Positions 9,078 to 16,918 of a DNA stretch of 41,784 bases are shown piece after piece. The stretch covers positions 1-41,784 of the forward strand of contig NZ_JARJLM010000536.1 of NCBI RefSeq assembly GCF_029335485.1, written 5' to 3'. The notes below the pieces were generated by a model, which made no database searches, was not told the origin of the DNA, and saw nothing but the letters and a program-made list of their open reading frames with translations. Source of the DNA: Cupriavidus basilensis. Lineage in GTDB: Bacteria > Pseudomonadota > Gammaproteobacteria > Burkholderiales > Burkholderiaceae. Both the position numbers and the translations under genes were made by a program. The stretch's first letter is position 1; each line of letters starts with the position of its first letter.

Positions 9078-10328
9078 TCACTCGCGCGCCTTGGGCGCGT
9101 GCGGATGCTGCTCGTCCACCGGCACCTTGACCAGCCCGTCGGCGCGGAACATCGCCTTGATGCCGCGCACCGCCTGGCGGATACGCGCTTCGTTCTCGAT
9201 CAGCGCGAAGCGCACGTACTCGTCGCCGTAGTCGCCAAAGCCGATGCCGGGCGAGACGCAGACCTTGGCCTTGGCCAGCAGCTGCTTGGAGAACTCCAGC
9301 GAGCCGAGGGCGCGATACGGCTCGGGAATGCGGGCCCAGATGTACATCGAAGCCTTGGGGATCTCCACCGGCCAGCCCGACTCGATCAGCCCGCGCGCCA
9401 GCACGTCGCGGCGCGTCTGGTAATGCGCGGCGATCTCCTTGACGCATTGCTGGTCGCCTTCCAGCGCGGCGATGGCGGCCACCTGCAGCGGCGTGAAGGT
9501 ACCGTAGTCGTGATAGCTCTTCATGCGCGTGAGCGCCGCCACCAGGTCCGGGTTGCCCACCATGAAGCCGATGCGCCAGCCCGCCATGTTGTAGCTCTTG
9601 GACAGCGTGAAGAACTCCACGGCGATATCCTTGGCGCCTTCCACCTGCATGATCGACGGCGCCTTCCAGCCGTCGAACACGATGTCGGCATAGGCCAGGT
9701 CGTGCACCACGAAGATATCGTGCTTGCGCGCCAGTGCGATCACACGCTCGAAGAAATCCAGCTCCACGCATTGCGCGGTGGGATTCGACGGGAAGCCCAG
9801 CACGATCATCTTCGGCTTGGGATAGCTGCCGCGGATGGCGCGCTCCAGCTCGGCGAAGAAGTCCACCCCCGGCACCAGCGGCACCGAGCGGATATCGGCG
9901 CCGGCAATCACCGCGCCGTAGATGTGGATCGGATAGCTGGGATCCGGCACCAGCACGGTGTCGCCGCGATCCAGCGTGGCGAGCATCAGGTGGGCCAGCC
10001 CTTCCTTGGAACCGATGGTGACGATGGCCTCGGTGTCCGGGTCGATCTCGACGTCGTAGCGCTCGCGATACCAGTGCGAGATCGCGCGGCGCAGGCGCGG
10101 GATGCCTTTGGAGGCGGAGTAGCCGTGGGTGTCGGGCCGCTGCGCGGCTTCCGTGAGCTTGGCAACGATATGCGGCGGCGTGGCCCCGTCGGGGTTGCCC
10201 ATGCTCATGTCGATGATGTCTTCGCCACGGCGGCGCGCCGCCATTTTCAGCTCGGCGGTGATATTGAAGACGTAGGGGGGAAGACGATCGATACGCGCGA
10301 AGCGGCGCTTGCCTGCGGAGGCGGACAT
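9078..10328 (-). CDS. alaC: Alanine aminotransferase (AlaC/YfdZ-type, PLP class I)
   Basis: 416 residues from the ATG at 10328, preceded by AAAGGA. A fold-type I aminotransferase that interconverts pyruvate/glutamate and alanine/2-oxoglutarate. Visible are [20 protein letters not shown] near the N terminus, [20 protein letters not shown], the cofactor-binding [23 protein letters not shown], and the PLP-Lys motif [18 protein letters not shown]. The opening ([20 protein letters not shown]) is characteristic of the AlaC group found in many betaproteobacteria. It appears to be a single-gene unit, with a 132-base gap upstream to the DUF523 gene. Exact amino-acid preference is inferred from the family. 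Confidence 0.9.
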   Translation of the reverse strand: MSASAGKRRFARIDRLPPYVFNITAELKMAARRRGEDIIDMSMGNPDGATPPHIVAKLTEAAQRPDTHGYSASKGIPRLRRAISHWYRERYDVEIDPDTEAIVTIGSKEGLAHLMLATLDRGDTVLVPDPSYPIHIYGAVIAGADIRSVPLVPGVDFFAELERAIRGSYPKPKMIVLGFPSNPTAQCVELDFFERVIALARKHDIFVVHDLAYADIVFDGWKAPSIMQVEGAKDIAVEFFTLSKSYNMAGWRIGFMVGNPDLVAALTRMKSYHDYGTFTPLQVAAIAALEGDQQCVKEIAAHYQTRRDVLARGLIESGWPVEIPKASMYIWARIPEPYRALGSLEFSKQLLAKAKVCVSPGIGFGDYGDEYVRFALIENEARIRQAVRGIKAMFRADGLVKVPVDEQHPHAPKARE

Positions 10329-10460
10329 GGGTTTTCCTTTAACGTAAGCGCCCGGAACCGTCCGAGCGACGCTGCCGGCCGTTGGTGCGGCCGACGGAAA
10401 AGATATTAGCGGCGAATGCGGCCCACGTCTACGGGTTTTGCTGCGTCGCCGGCGGATCCC

Positions 10461-10979
10461 CTAGGACGATGGGCACGATGCACCGGCCACGCGGATCAGT
10501 TCGTCGACCTCGCCCTCGTTCCACACGCGCACACCGGCCTGCGTCAACAGCGCAGCCGCCACGCCCTGACCGGACCGCAGGCCGCCACTGAACGTCCCAT
10601 CGTAGTGCTCGCGGTTGCCGCAGGACGGGCTGTACGCCTTGAGCAAGGCGTGCCGGCATTGCCGCTGGCGCGCGATCGCCAGCGCGTCGCGGGCACCTTC
10701 GACAAACGCCTCGGTGACGTCGGCTCCGGTCGCCTCGCGTACCAGTGCGACACCCGCCAGCACCTGTGCGCCGCTGCCCCCCAGGATCTCCGCGGGCGGA
10801 CGTGGCGTCGGCAAGCCACCGAGCGATTCAGGGCACACCGGGATCAGTTCGAAGTGCCGCGCCAGCGCGGCCAGCGTGCCGGCCGGCTGCGCCTTGCCCT
10901 GGCCGTCGTAGCGCACCGGGTGGCCGAGCAGGCAGGCGCTCACGAGAAGCGCCGGACGAGGGGAGGAGGTTTCTGGCAT
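10461..10979 (-). CDS. DUF523 family protein
   Basis: 172 residues. Family signatures are clear: LLVSACLLGHPVRYDGQGK at the N terminus, FELIPVCPESLGGLPTPRPP, and KAYSPSCGNREHYDGTFSGG, with conserved Cys residues in all three. The cysteines suggest metal or cluster binding, but the biochemical role of DUF523 is not something I can state. No ribosome-binding site precedes the ATG at 10979. It follows lepB by 48 bases on the same strand and could be cotranscribed with it. Confidence 0.88.
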   Translation of the reverse strand: MPETSSPRPALLVSACLLGHPVRYDGQGKAQPAGTLAALARHFELIPVCPESLGGLPTPRPPAEILGGSGAQVLAGVALVREATGADVTEAFVEGARDALAIARQRQCRHALLKAYSPSCGNREHYDGTFSGGLRSGQGVAAALLTQAGVRVWNEGEVDELIRVAGASCPSS

Positions 10980-11027
10980 GGCAGCGTTGGCATCGTGGCC
11001 CGGTCATGGCACCCGGCCGCGGCAATG

Positions 11028-11696
11028 TCAGTGGAAGCGGCTGGCGAAGCGCTCCGGCCTCGGCATCCAGTTGCCGGTGATATCGGCCGAGGCGATGATG
11101 CCCACCGCCCTGCCGATCAGCAACGCGCGTGGCACCAAGCCGAAATAGCGCGAATCCGCGCTGTTGTCGCGATTGTCGCCCAGCATCAGGTACTGGCCGG
11201 CGGGAATCCGCAGCGGCCCGAAACTGTCTCGCGCCGCCACGCCCGACAGCCATTGCACGCGATGCGGCGGCAACGGCCCGCTCTCCATGCTGCGCGTGGC
11301 GTCCACCGGACCAACCGGGTCCAGGGGTTCGCGCACGGATTCCAGCAGCTCGTAGGCAGCGGCCTCGCCGTTGATGAACAGGCGTTCATGGCGCATTTCC
11401 ACGACGTCGCCCGGCACTGCCACCAGCCGCTTGATCAGCCGGGTACCGTCGGCGGGCGAATCGAATGTCACGATATCGCCGCGCCTGGGTTCGCCAAGCC
11501 GGGCCAGGATGACGTTGCTCAGCGGCAGCTTGAGATCGTAGGCCAGCCGGTTCACCAGCACGACATCGCCTTCGATCAGCGTGGGACGCATCGAACCCGA
11601 GGGGATCGGATTCCAGTCGGCCACGGCAGTGCGAAACAAGCCGAACAGCAGCAGGAAAATCAGGAAACCGCGATTGTGGCGCAGCCAGTTTTTCAT
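11028..11696 (-). CDS. lepB: Signal peptidase I, short single-anchor form
   Basis: 222 residues from the ATG at 11696 (MKNWLRHNRGFLIFLLLFG); the frame is open upstream but that sequence is arginine-rich and unlike the family. One membrane anchor (about 10-27) is followed by the periplasmic serine-lysine protease: Ser35 in IPSGSMRPTL, Lys89 in RLIKRLVAVPGD, and the conserved GDNRDNSADSRYFG near the C terminus. It cleaves signal peptides from exported proteins. It is not next to lepA or rnc, the usual place of the housekeeping enzyme in this group, and it is short, so it is probably an extra signal peptidase. Confidence 0.92.
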   Translation of the reverse strand: MKNWLRHNRGFLIFLLLFGLFRTAVADWNPIPSGSMRPTLIEGDVVLVNRLAYDLKLPLSNVILARLGEPRRGDIVTFDSPADGTRLIKRLVAVPGDVVEMRHERLFINGEAAAYELLESVREPLDPVGPVDATRSMESGPLPPHRVQWLSGVAARDSFGPLRIPAGQYLMLGDNRDNSADSRYFGLVPRALLIGRAVGIIASADITGNWMPRPERFASRFH

Positions 11697-11808
11697 GGTC
11701 GATCCCAGGGCGGCCATCTGGGCCGCGGAAACATGATGATACCCAGAAGCCAGGCGGTCGGCACCCGGCGGCCATCCCGCATGGCGCACGCTCAGGCGCG
11801 GGCGCGGG

Positions 11809-12270
11809 TCACACGCCAGCGCCCTCGCCCACCTTGCTGACCACCGTGTCGCCGGGAGCGAGCAGGCGGCCATCCTCCGCGCGCACCTCGAGCAGCCTGA
11901 CCGGCTTGCCGGCCTTGCTGTCCACCAGCACCGAATGCGACTCACCGGGGGCGAAGAAAAACGCCTCCCCCCATTGCCGCAATCCCACCACCACCGGAAA
12001 CAGCGCGTTCCCCTTGGGCGTCAGCACATATTCCTGGTAAGCGCTGCCGTCCGATGCCGGCACCTGTTCCAGGATGCCGTGCGCCACCAGCGTGCGCAGA
12101 CGGTCGGCCAGGATATTCTTGGCCAGGCCAAGACTGCGCTGGAATTCGCCGAAGCGCCGCAAGCCATCGAAGGCGTCGCGCACGATCAACAGCGACCACC
12201 AGTCGCCGATCGCATCGAGCGAGCGGGCCACGGGGCATGCCGCGCCTTCCAGGCTGGTTCGGCGAACCAT
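11809..12270 (-). CDS. HxlR-family transcriptional regulator
   Basis: 153 residues from the ATG at 12270, which follows a GGAG site; the frame extends 40 codons upstream with low-complexity sequence. The HxlR winged helix covers about residues 10-105: ACPVARSLDAIGDWWSLLIV, FGEFQRSLGLAKNILADRLR, then the wing around YQEYVLTPKGNALFPVV. The Cys at the start (EGAACPVARSL) is common in the family and in some members senses redox or electrophiles. A C-terminal extension follows (VLVDSKAGKPVRLLEVRAED). It lies upstream of lepB on the same strand, 112 bases away; no clear target gene is adjacent. Confidence 0.9.
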   Translation of the reverse strand: MVRRTSLEGAACPVARSLDAIGDWWSLLIVRDAFDGLRRFGEFQRSLGLAKNILADRLRTLVAHGILEQVPASDGSAYQEYVLTPKGNALFPVVVGLRQWGEAFFFAPGESHSVLVDSKAGKPVRLLEVRAEDGRLLAPGDTVVSKVGEGAGV

Positions 12271-12414
12271 ATTGCAACTCCGGTTGCGCGCCGCCCGCGT
12301 GGCGCCGCGGGATGCGGCGCGCTGCATCGGCGCCGGTACCGGCGCCTGCGGCGAGGCGGTCGCATTGTAAAACCAGTCGTCCGCCGCCACAACCTCGGAC
12401 TGCCGCGCTCGCCC

Positions 12415-13236
12415 TCAGTCTTCGAGCGTCTCGTGCACGGCGGCGGCGCCGGCCTTCCAGTAGCTGGCGGCCCGAATGCGCCCCTTCTCGATGCCGCGCT
12501 CGCCCACCAGGTACTGGCGCACCGCGCGCATCGCTGCCGCTTCGCCGGCCGCCCAGACATAGCCCTCCCCGCGCGGCAGCGTCAGCTCGCGCAGGGCCTG
12601 CTCGAGCAGGGCGCCAGCGCTGGTCCCCGCCGGCGCGCCGTCGCGATGCTGCCAGCGGACCTGCACCTCGGCGTGGCTGGGCAGCGGGATTTCCGCTGCG
12701 GCATTGTCCACCGCCAGCACCACCAGTGCGCTCACGCCGGCCGGCAGCTCCTCGAGGCGGCGGCCGATCGCCGGCAAGGCGGTTTCATCGCCAACCAGCA
12801 GGTGCCAGTCGAAGCCATCGGGAATCACGAACGACCCGCGCGGACCGCCCACGCCGAGATGCTGGCCGGGCGCGGCCTGTGCGGCCCAGGTGGAGGCAGG
12901 GCCATCGCCATGCAGCACGAACTCGATATCGAGTTCGCCGGCGGCGGGGTCATAGCGGCGCGGCGTGTAATCGCGCGCAGCGGGCTTGGGTACGCCCTCG
13001 GGGAACACCGGTCCGTTGGGGCCGAGTTCGGGCAGCGCCGGCTTGTCCTGCCCGGGCGCCGGGAAGAATACCTTGACGTGGTCGTCGAAGGACGCGGACA
13101 CGAAGTCCTTCAGATCGTCGCCGGCCAGCGTGACGCGCAGCAACTGCGGCGACACAGCCTGGGTGCGCACCACCTGCAGCAGGCGCATCTTGAGGGGGTG
13201 GCGAACGCGTTGCACGGTAAGGTCGCGAGTATGCAT
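12415..13236 (-). CDS. Siderophore-interacting protein / NAD(P)H-dependent ferric-chelate reductase
   Basis: 273 residues with the FAD-binding-9 plus SIP domain layout. It probably reduces ferric siderophores to release iron in the cytoplasm. The FAD motif is RDYTPRRYDPAAGELDIEFV, followed by GPASTWAAQAAPGQHLGVGG and PRGSFVIPDGFDWHLLVGDE. The C terminus has YVWAAGEAAAMRAVRQYL and RIRAASYWKAGAAAVHE, both standard SIP signatures. It lies 80 bases downstream of the PadR gene in the same direction, separated by a hairpin. The pair mirrors E. coli YqjI (NfeR) and YqjH (NfeF), so it is probably controlled by that regulator and by metal status. Confidence 0.93.
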   Translation of the reverse strand: MHTRDLTVQRVRHPLKMRLLQVVRTQAVSPQLLRVTLAGDDLKDFVSASFDDHVKVFFPAPGQDKPALPELGPNGPVFPEGVPKPAARDYTPRRYDPAAGELDIEFVLHGDGPASTWAAQAAPGQHLGVGGPRGSFVIPDGFDWHLLVGDETALPAIGRRLEELPAGVSALVVLAVDNAAAEIPLPSHAEVQVRWQHRDGAPAGTSAGALLEQALRELTLPRGEGYVWAAGEAAAMRAVRQYLVGERGIEKGRIRAASYWKAGAAAVHETLED

Positions 13237-13283
13237 GGATTGACTTGATTCCTTGATGATTTGGTTTCTGCTTCTGTCCTGCC

Positions 13284-13313
13284 GGTGCCTGGCCGCATTG
13301 CGCGGCAGGCACC
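13284..13313 (-). other. Intercistronic hairpin between PadR and ferric-reductase genes
   Basis: GGTGCCTG with a bulged G and CCGC pairs with GCGGCAGGCACC around a five-base loop, giving a 12-base stem. It begins four bases past the PadR stop. No T-run follows in the direction of transcription, so it may attenuate or protect the downstream message rather than terminate fully. Confidence 0.5.
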
Positions 13314-13316
13314 TGG

Positions 13317-14054
13317 TTAGCGTGCGGCGGGCGCGGCTGGCTCGGCGCTCGGCGCGGCCTCGATCTCCGCAGTCGCCCGCGTGAGGATGGCGGCAATGCG
13401 CCGCTGCTCGGCAGCAGAGGCATCGGTACGCATCAGCAAGGCACGCTTGAGCGCCATGCGGGCCTCGACGAACTCCGGCAGCCAGCCGCCCTGCGCGTCG
13501 CCCTCGTCGGCAGGCGTGCCACCCTCGGCCCCGCGCCCTGACAGCGCGCGGCGCACCCAGTCCATCTTGCGCGCCACATGCGTGATCTTGTTGAGCATCA
13601 GCGCGAGCCGCTCGCGGTTGGCCTCCAGGTGCGCCCGGCCCGGCTCGGCCAATTGGTAGCGCTTCTTGTTGCCCTCGGTGTCCACGGTGGCGTAGCCGAG
13701 TTCCTCAAGGAAGGTCAGTGCCGGATAGATCATGCCCGGGCTGGGCTTGTAGAAGCCGTTGGTGCGGGTTTCGAGGGCCTTGATCAACTCGTAGCCATGG
13801 CTGGGCTTTTCCTCCAGCAGGTACAGCAGCATCAGCTGGAGGTCGTCCGAGCTGAACTTGCGCCCGCGGCGCCAGCTATCGCCGTCGTCGTCGAAACCAT
13901 CGCCCCCGCCGAAGAATCCGCCGGGACCGCCGCCGTGCCGGTGACGGCCAATGGCATGGCGCGCCAGGCGCGAAGCCGTGTCGGGGGATAAATGAGAAGA
14001 CAGATGGGCAAGCATGTGATGACCTAACCTGCCCACAAGAGGATGGTGACGCAT
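13317..14054 (-). CDS. PadR-family regulator with His-rich head (NfeR/YqjI-like)
   Basis: 245 residues from the ATG at 14054 with an AAGGAG site. The first about 60 residues are rich in His and Gly (MRHHPLVGRLGHH, then RHAIGRHRHGGGPGGFFGGG) and end in an acidic DGFDDDGD stretch, a plausible metal-binding region. The PadR winged helix follows: LQLMLLYLLEEKPSHGYELI, YKPSPGMIYPALTFLEELGY, then NKKRYQLAEPGRAHLEANRE. The C terminus is a helical dimerisation part with an Ala/Pro tail. E. coli YqjI has the same order of a metal-binding His-rich head plus PadR domain and represses the ferric reductase yqjH; here the reductase gene lies directly downstream. Promoter and palindromes upstream suggest autoregulation. 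Confidence 0.92.
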   Translation of the reverse strand: MRHHPLVGRLGHHMLAHLSSHLSPDTASRLARHAIGRHRHGGGPGGFFGGGDGFDDDGDSWRRGRKFSSDDLQLMLLYLLEEKPSHGYELIKALETRTNGFYKPSPGMIYPALTFLEELGYATVDTEGNKKRYQLAEPGRAHLEANRERLALMLNKITHVARKMDWVRRALSGRGAEGGTPADEGDAQGGWLPEFVEARMALKRALLMRTDASAAEQRRIAAILTRATAEIEAAPSAEPAAPAAR

Positions 14055-14068
14055 GGCCGTAGCTCCTT

Positions 14069-14101
14069 ACATATCTAAAAACATATCTTAAGATATATAT
14101 C
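14069..14101. promoter_or_regulatory. Operator-like AT-rich repeats upstream of the PadR gene
   Basis: ACATATCT occurs at 14069-14076 and again at 14081-14088, exactly 12 bases apart. The second copy forms the left half of a perfect 14-base palindrome, ATATCTTAAGATAT (14083-14096). A further palindrome, GATATATATC, covers 14092-14101. These AT-rich blocks stand out from the GC-rich surroundings and overlap the predicted -10 box, as expected for a PadR autorepression site. Confidence 0.7.
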
Positions 14102-14118
14102 GTACGTAAGAATGTCAA
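14090..14118 (-). promoter_or_regulatory. Predicted sigma-70 promoter of the PadR-ferric reductase operon
   Basis: On the minus strand a perfect -35 TTGACA (14118 to 14113) is followed by a 17-base spacer and TATCTT (14095 to 14090) as the -10. The -10 lies inside the ATATCTTAAGATAT palindrome, so a bound PadR dimer should block polymerase. Confidence 0.7.
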
Positions 14119-14296
14119 GGCGATATTTGTGGAACCGGCATGCCTTCCCTGCACCACCAACCTCCCCGGGAACCTCTTCCAAGCCGTCGAATTCATTGGG
14201 GGGCAATTTCAAGGCATGGTTCCGGGAATAGTGACCCGAAGGCGCCGCTGCCGGGCTGCAAGCCGGTGCCGTCCTGCGCGCCGGTGACTCTCCCGC

Positions 14297-14333
14297 AAAA
14301 AGAAAAAGCCCCCGGCCGGGGAGGTCAGGGGCT
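14297..14333 (-). terminator. Rho-independent terminator
   Basis: On the minus strand AGCCCC (14333 to 14328) pairs with GGGGGCT (14313 to 14307), with a second GC-rich palindrome inside the loop. It is followed by TTTTTCTTTTT (14307 to 14297). It lies about 105 bases beyond the stop of the exported-protein gene at 14439. Between it and the PadR promoter (14119-14296) I see no gene. Confidence 0.75.
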
Positions 14334-14438
14334 GAATAGAGAAGGCGGGTCGCGCACCGCCCAAGAGAAATGATAGCCAGCACAATGCGGTGCGCAATCC
14401 CCCGATCAGGTGACAGCCGCCAGGCCTGCCTGCCGCGC

Positions 14439-15032
14439 TCAGGAACTGGATGCCGGCACGCTGACGGTGACGGAAACCGCCTCGCGATAGACGATCCTGG
14501 CGAGACGGCCCGTCTTGATCCTGTCCAGGTTGATATTGGGATCCCTGACATTCACCGTGCGCAGCGTCTCCCGCGGGGTGCGGAAGGTCACGGTGCGATT
14601 CCTGGCATCCACCTTGGTGATCTGCGCCGTGACCGTAGTCGTGATCTCCCGGACAAAGCCGGGCTTGGCACCCTCGCCTGCCCGCGCGGTCCGCTCCACC
14701 GTCTCCATCAGCGGCGCGTCCTTGCTGTCGAGCGGCTCCAGCGTGGTTACCGCCACCGCCCGCCGGGCGAGTGACACCACATCCCCTTTGTTGATCCGCC
14801 TGAAGTTCCTGGCTTCCGCACCGCCGATCAACTCGACGACGTTGCCGCGCGGGCCTTCCACCAGCACCGCCTTCGAATCCGGATCGATGGCAATCACACG
14901 CCCCGAAACCACCGATTCCTCGGCCATCCCAACCCCGACGGGCGGAGCAGCCTGGCTCGGCGGCGCAAAGAACACGGCCGCGCCAAGGCTGAGCGCATAC
15001 AGGGCACGGGAGAACGGGCGGCGGTCTGGCAT
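14439..15032 (-). CDS. Exported protein of unknown function with an internal duplication
   Basis: 197 residues from the ATG at 15032, chosen because AGGA lies about 7 bases upstream and a signal peptide then starts directly (MPDRRPFSRALYALSLGAAV, likely cleavage after PSQA near residue 28). The mature protein shows two related segments, about 42-97 and 133-190. Each has the pattern xV.xID/VDxxxxxV, then xxGP/TPRxxxxxL, an RI..G turn, and a closing Arg-rich beta segment (VVSLARRAVAVTT versus LARIVYREAVSVTV). This suggests two small beta-barrel-like repeats. I do not recognise a named family. It appears to be a single-gene unit ending at the terminator near 14300. Confidence 0.8.
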   Translation of the reverse strand: MPDRRPFSRALYALSLGAAVFFAPPSQAAPPVGVGMAEESVVSGRVIAIDPDSKAVLVEGPRGNVVELIGGAEARNFRRINKGDVVSLARRAVAVTTLEPLDSKDAPLMETVERTARAGEGAKPGFVREITTTVTAQITKVDARNRTVTFRTPRETLRTVNVRDPNINLDRIKTGRLARIVYREAVSVTVSVPASSS

Positions 15033-15297
15033 TTGTGTCCTGGCAAGTGAAGCAAGTGAAGGCAAGCGATTCGTCATTGAAGCCGTTCGAAGACAGTGCA
15101 GGCAGACGCGGGCGAGTCAACGCAAACAGACTGCATGGGGTCCGATGTGGGTGCAACATAGCGCGTATCCAAGCCCCCCGGGACGCCGGTCGAAAGATTT
15201 CACATCACCCGCCGGAGGATGTGAATCCAGGGGTGGCCGGACGCGGATTGCCCAGGGTCACTGCCAAGCGCTGGATACCGCCATCGAGCCGTTGCGA

Positions 15298-15876
15298 TCA
15301 AACAGCTTCCCTGGAAGCATCGCCGCCAAAGCGCGCTTCCAGCATCCGCCTCGCCCCCGCAAGGATGCCCCGCGCAACCTCGTCGCTGGCCACCGTGCGC
15401 GCCAGCACCAGCGCCCCCACACACTGGGAGATCAGTCCCCAGGCCTCTGCCCCGCTGTCAAGCCGCGCGGCGATATCCCGCTGTATCGCGACCATCCCCT
15501 CTTCGCATGCCCGCCGGGTATCCAGATCGGCGCGGGCGATCTCCGCCGCCAGGCTGGGCAACGGGCAGCCGGTCTCCGGGTGGCGCACATGCCCCATGGT
15601 CAGGTATCGGTCCAGCATATTCGCCAGCCACGCCCCGTCCTCCTCTCCGTCGGCCAGCAGCAATTCCCGGCTGCGCTCCAGTTCTCGCCCGATCACCTCG
15701 CGCAGCAGTGCCTGCTTGGATTCGAAATGGCTGTAGAAGGCGCCGCCGGTCATCCCGGCCGCGCTCATCAACTGGTCCACGCCAGTCGTGGCAAAGCCCT
15801 CGCGCTTGACCAGTGCGCCGCCGGCCTCCAGCACCCGCTGGCGGGTCGCAGCCTTGTGACTTGCGGAATAACGCAT
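15298..15876 (-). CDS. TetR-family transcriptional regulator
   Basis: 192 residues from the ATG at 15876, with AGGAAAAG upstream. The N-terminal helix-turn-helix reads TRQRVLEAGGALVKREGFAT, then VDQLMSAAGMTGGAFYSHFE. The C-terminal ligand domain carries MGHVRHPETGCPLPSLAAEI, where the GCPLPSL segment is typical of the TetR subgroup related to AcrR/NemR-like regulators of reductase genes. It is divergent from the SDR at 16089, with a 25-base operator-like palindrome between them, so it probably represses itself and the SDR-isomerase pair. The inducing ligand is unknown. Confidence 0.92.
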   Translation of the reverse strand: MRYSASHKAATRQRVLEAGGALVKREGFATTGVDQLMSAAGMTGGAFYSHFESKQALLREVIGRELERSRELLLADGEEDGAWLANMLDRYLTMGHVRHPETGCPLPSLAAEIARADLDTRRACEEGMVAIQRDIAARLDSGAEAWGLISQCVGALVLARTVASDEVARGILAGARRMLEARFGGDASREAV

Positions 15877-15936
15877 TGCTTTTCCTGGAATTGGTATCGG
15901 ACGGATGTGGCTTGACGCAGCCCGCATCCATACCAT

Positions 15937-15961
15937 AACGTTCGTTTATTAAACGATCGTT
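15937..15961. promoter_or_regulatory. TetR-type operator palindrome
   Basis: A 25-base inverted repeat with one mismatched pair, built around the perfect 15-base core TCGTTTATTAAACGA (15942-15956) with outer arms AACG (15937-15940) and CGTT (15958-15961). It is the most symmetrical element in the TetR/SDR divergent gap and lies 61 bases before the TetR start. On the plus strand a possible TTGACG (15912) and CATAAC (15934) promoter pair ends next to it. Confidence 0.75.
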
Positions 15962-16088
15962 CAGCTTACGCCGGATACGCGCTTGCGGGAAGCGGGCGGT
16001 ACCGGCAGATACGGGCAAATACAGGCAGGAACGCAAGAAACCCGTCCGGCGCCTTGCCGCGCGGATAATCCAAGACTGGAGACAAGCT

Positions 16089-16817
16089 ATGTCGAACAAG
16101 AAAGCCATTCTCGTGGTGGGTGCCGGCGACGCAACCGGTGGGGCCATCGCGCGCCGCTTCGCACGCGAAGGCTATATCGCCTGCGTGACGCGGCGCCATG
16201 CCGATAAGCTGGCGCCGCTGGTGGAGCAGATCCGTGCCGAGGGCGGCGAGGCATATGGCTTTGCTTGCGACGCGCGCAAGGAAGAGGACACCGTGGCGCT
16301 GATCGAGCGCATCGAGCGCGAGATAGCGCCGCTGGAGGTGGCTATCTTCAATATCGGCGCCAATGTGCGGTTCTCCGTCCTGGAAACGACTTCCCGGGTC
16401 TATTTCAAAGTGTGGGAGATGGCCTGCTTCGGCGGCTTCCTGATGGGACGCGAAGCCGCCCGCGCGATGCTGCCGCGCGGACATGGCTCCATCTTCTTCA
16501 CCGGCGCCACCGCCAGCCTGCGGGGGCGCGACGGCATGAGCGCCTTTGCCGGCGCCAAACACGCGCTACGCGCCCTGGCCCAGAGCATGGCACGCGAGCT
16601 TGGGCCGAAGAACATCCATGTGGCGCACCTGGTCGTGGACGCTGCCATCGACACCGATTTCATCCGCGAGAATTTCCCCGACCGCTACGCCACCAAGCAG
16701 GACGATGGCATCGTCAACCCCGAACACATCGCCGACACCTATTGGATGCTGCATCAGCAGCCGCGCGACGCGTGGACGCACGAACTCGACATCCGGCCGT
16801 GGATCGAACCGTGGTAA
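16089..16817 (+). CDS. Atypical short-chain dehydrogenase/reductase lacking the catalytic Ser and Tyr
   Basis: 242 residues with an SDR Rossmann fold: AILVVGAGDATGGAIARRFA as a changed nucleotide loop (GAGDATG in place of TGxxxGxG), CDARKEEDTVALIERIE, and FNIGANVRF at the NNAG position. The active-site region reads SIFFTGATASLRGRDG, then MSAFAGAKHALRALAQSMAR. The Lys is kept, but the usual Tyr four residues before it is Phe (codon TTT), and the usual catalytic Ser 13 residues before that is Ala. It is therefore unlikely to be a classical oxidoreductase. It may bind a dinucleotide for another purpose or use a different mechanism. It precedes the isomerase-like gene by 101 bases and is divergent from TetR. 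Confidence 0.9.
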   Translation: MSNKKAILVVGAGDATGGAIARRFAREGYIACVTRRHADKLAPLVEQIRAEGGEAYGFACDARKEEDTVALIERIEREIAPLEVAIFNIGANVRFSVLETTSRVYFKVWEMACFGGFLMGREAARAMLPRGHGSIFFTGATASLRGRDGMSAFAGAKHALRALAQSMARELGPKNIHVAHLVVDAAIDTDFIRENFPDRYATKQDDGIVNPEHIADTYWMLHQQPRDAWTHELDIRPWIEPW

Positions 16818-16918
16818 GCCCCGGGGCCGGGCGGCACCGGCACAGCCACCGACGCAACGACTGACACAACGACCCACGCCAGCAAAGCCAAAACACGATA
16901 ACGAGCGGAGACGACGAC

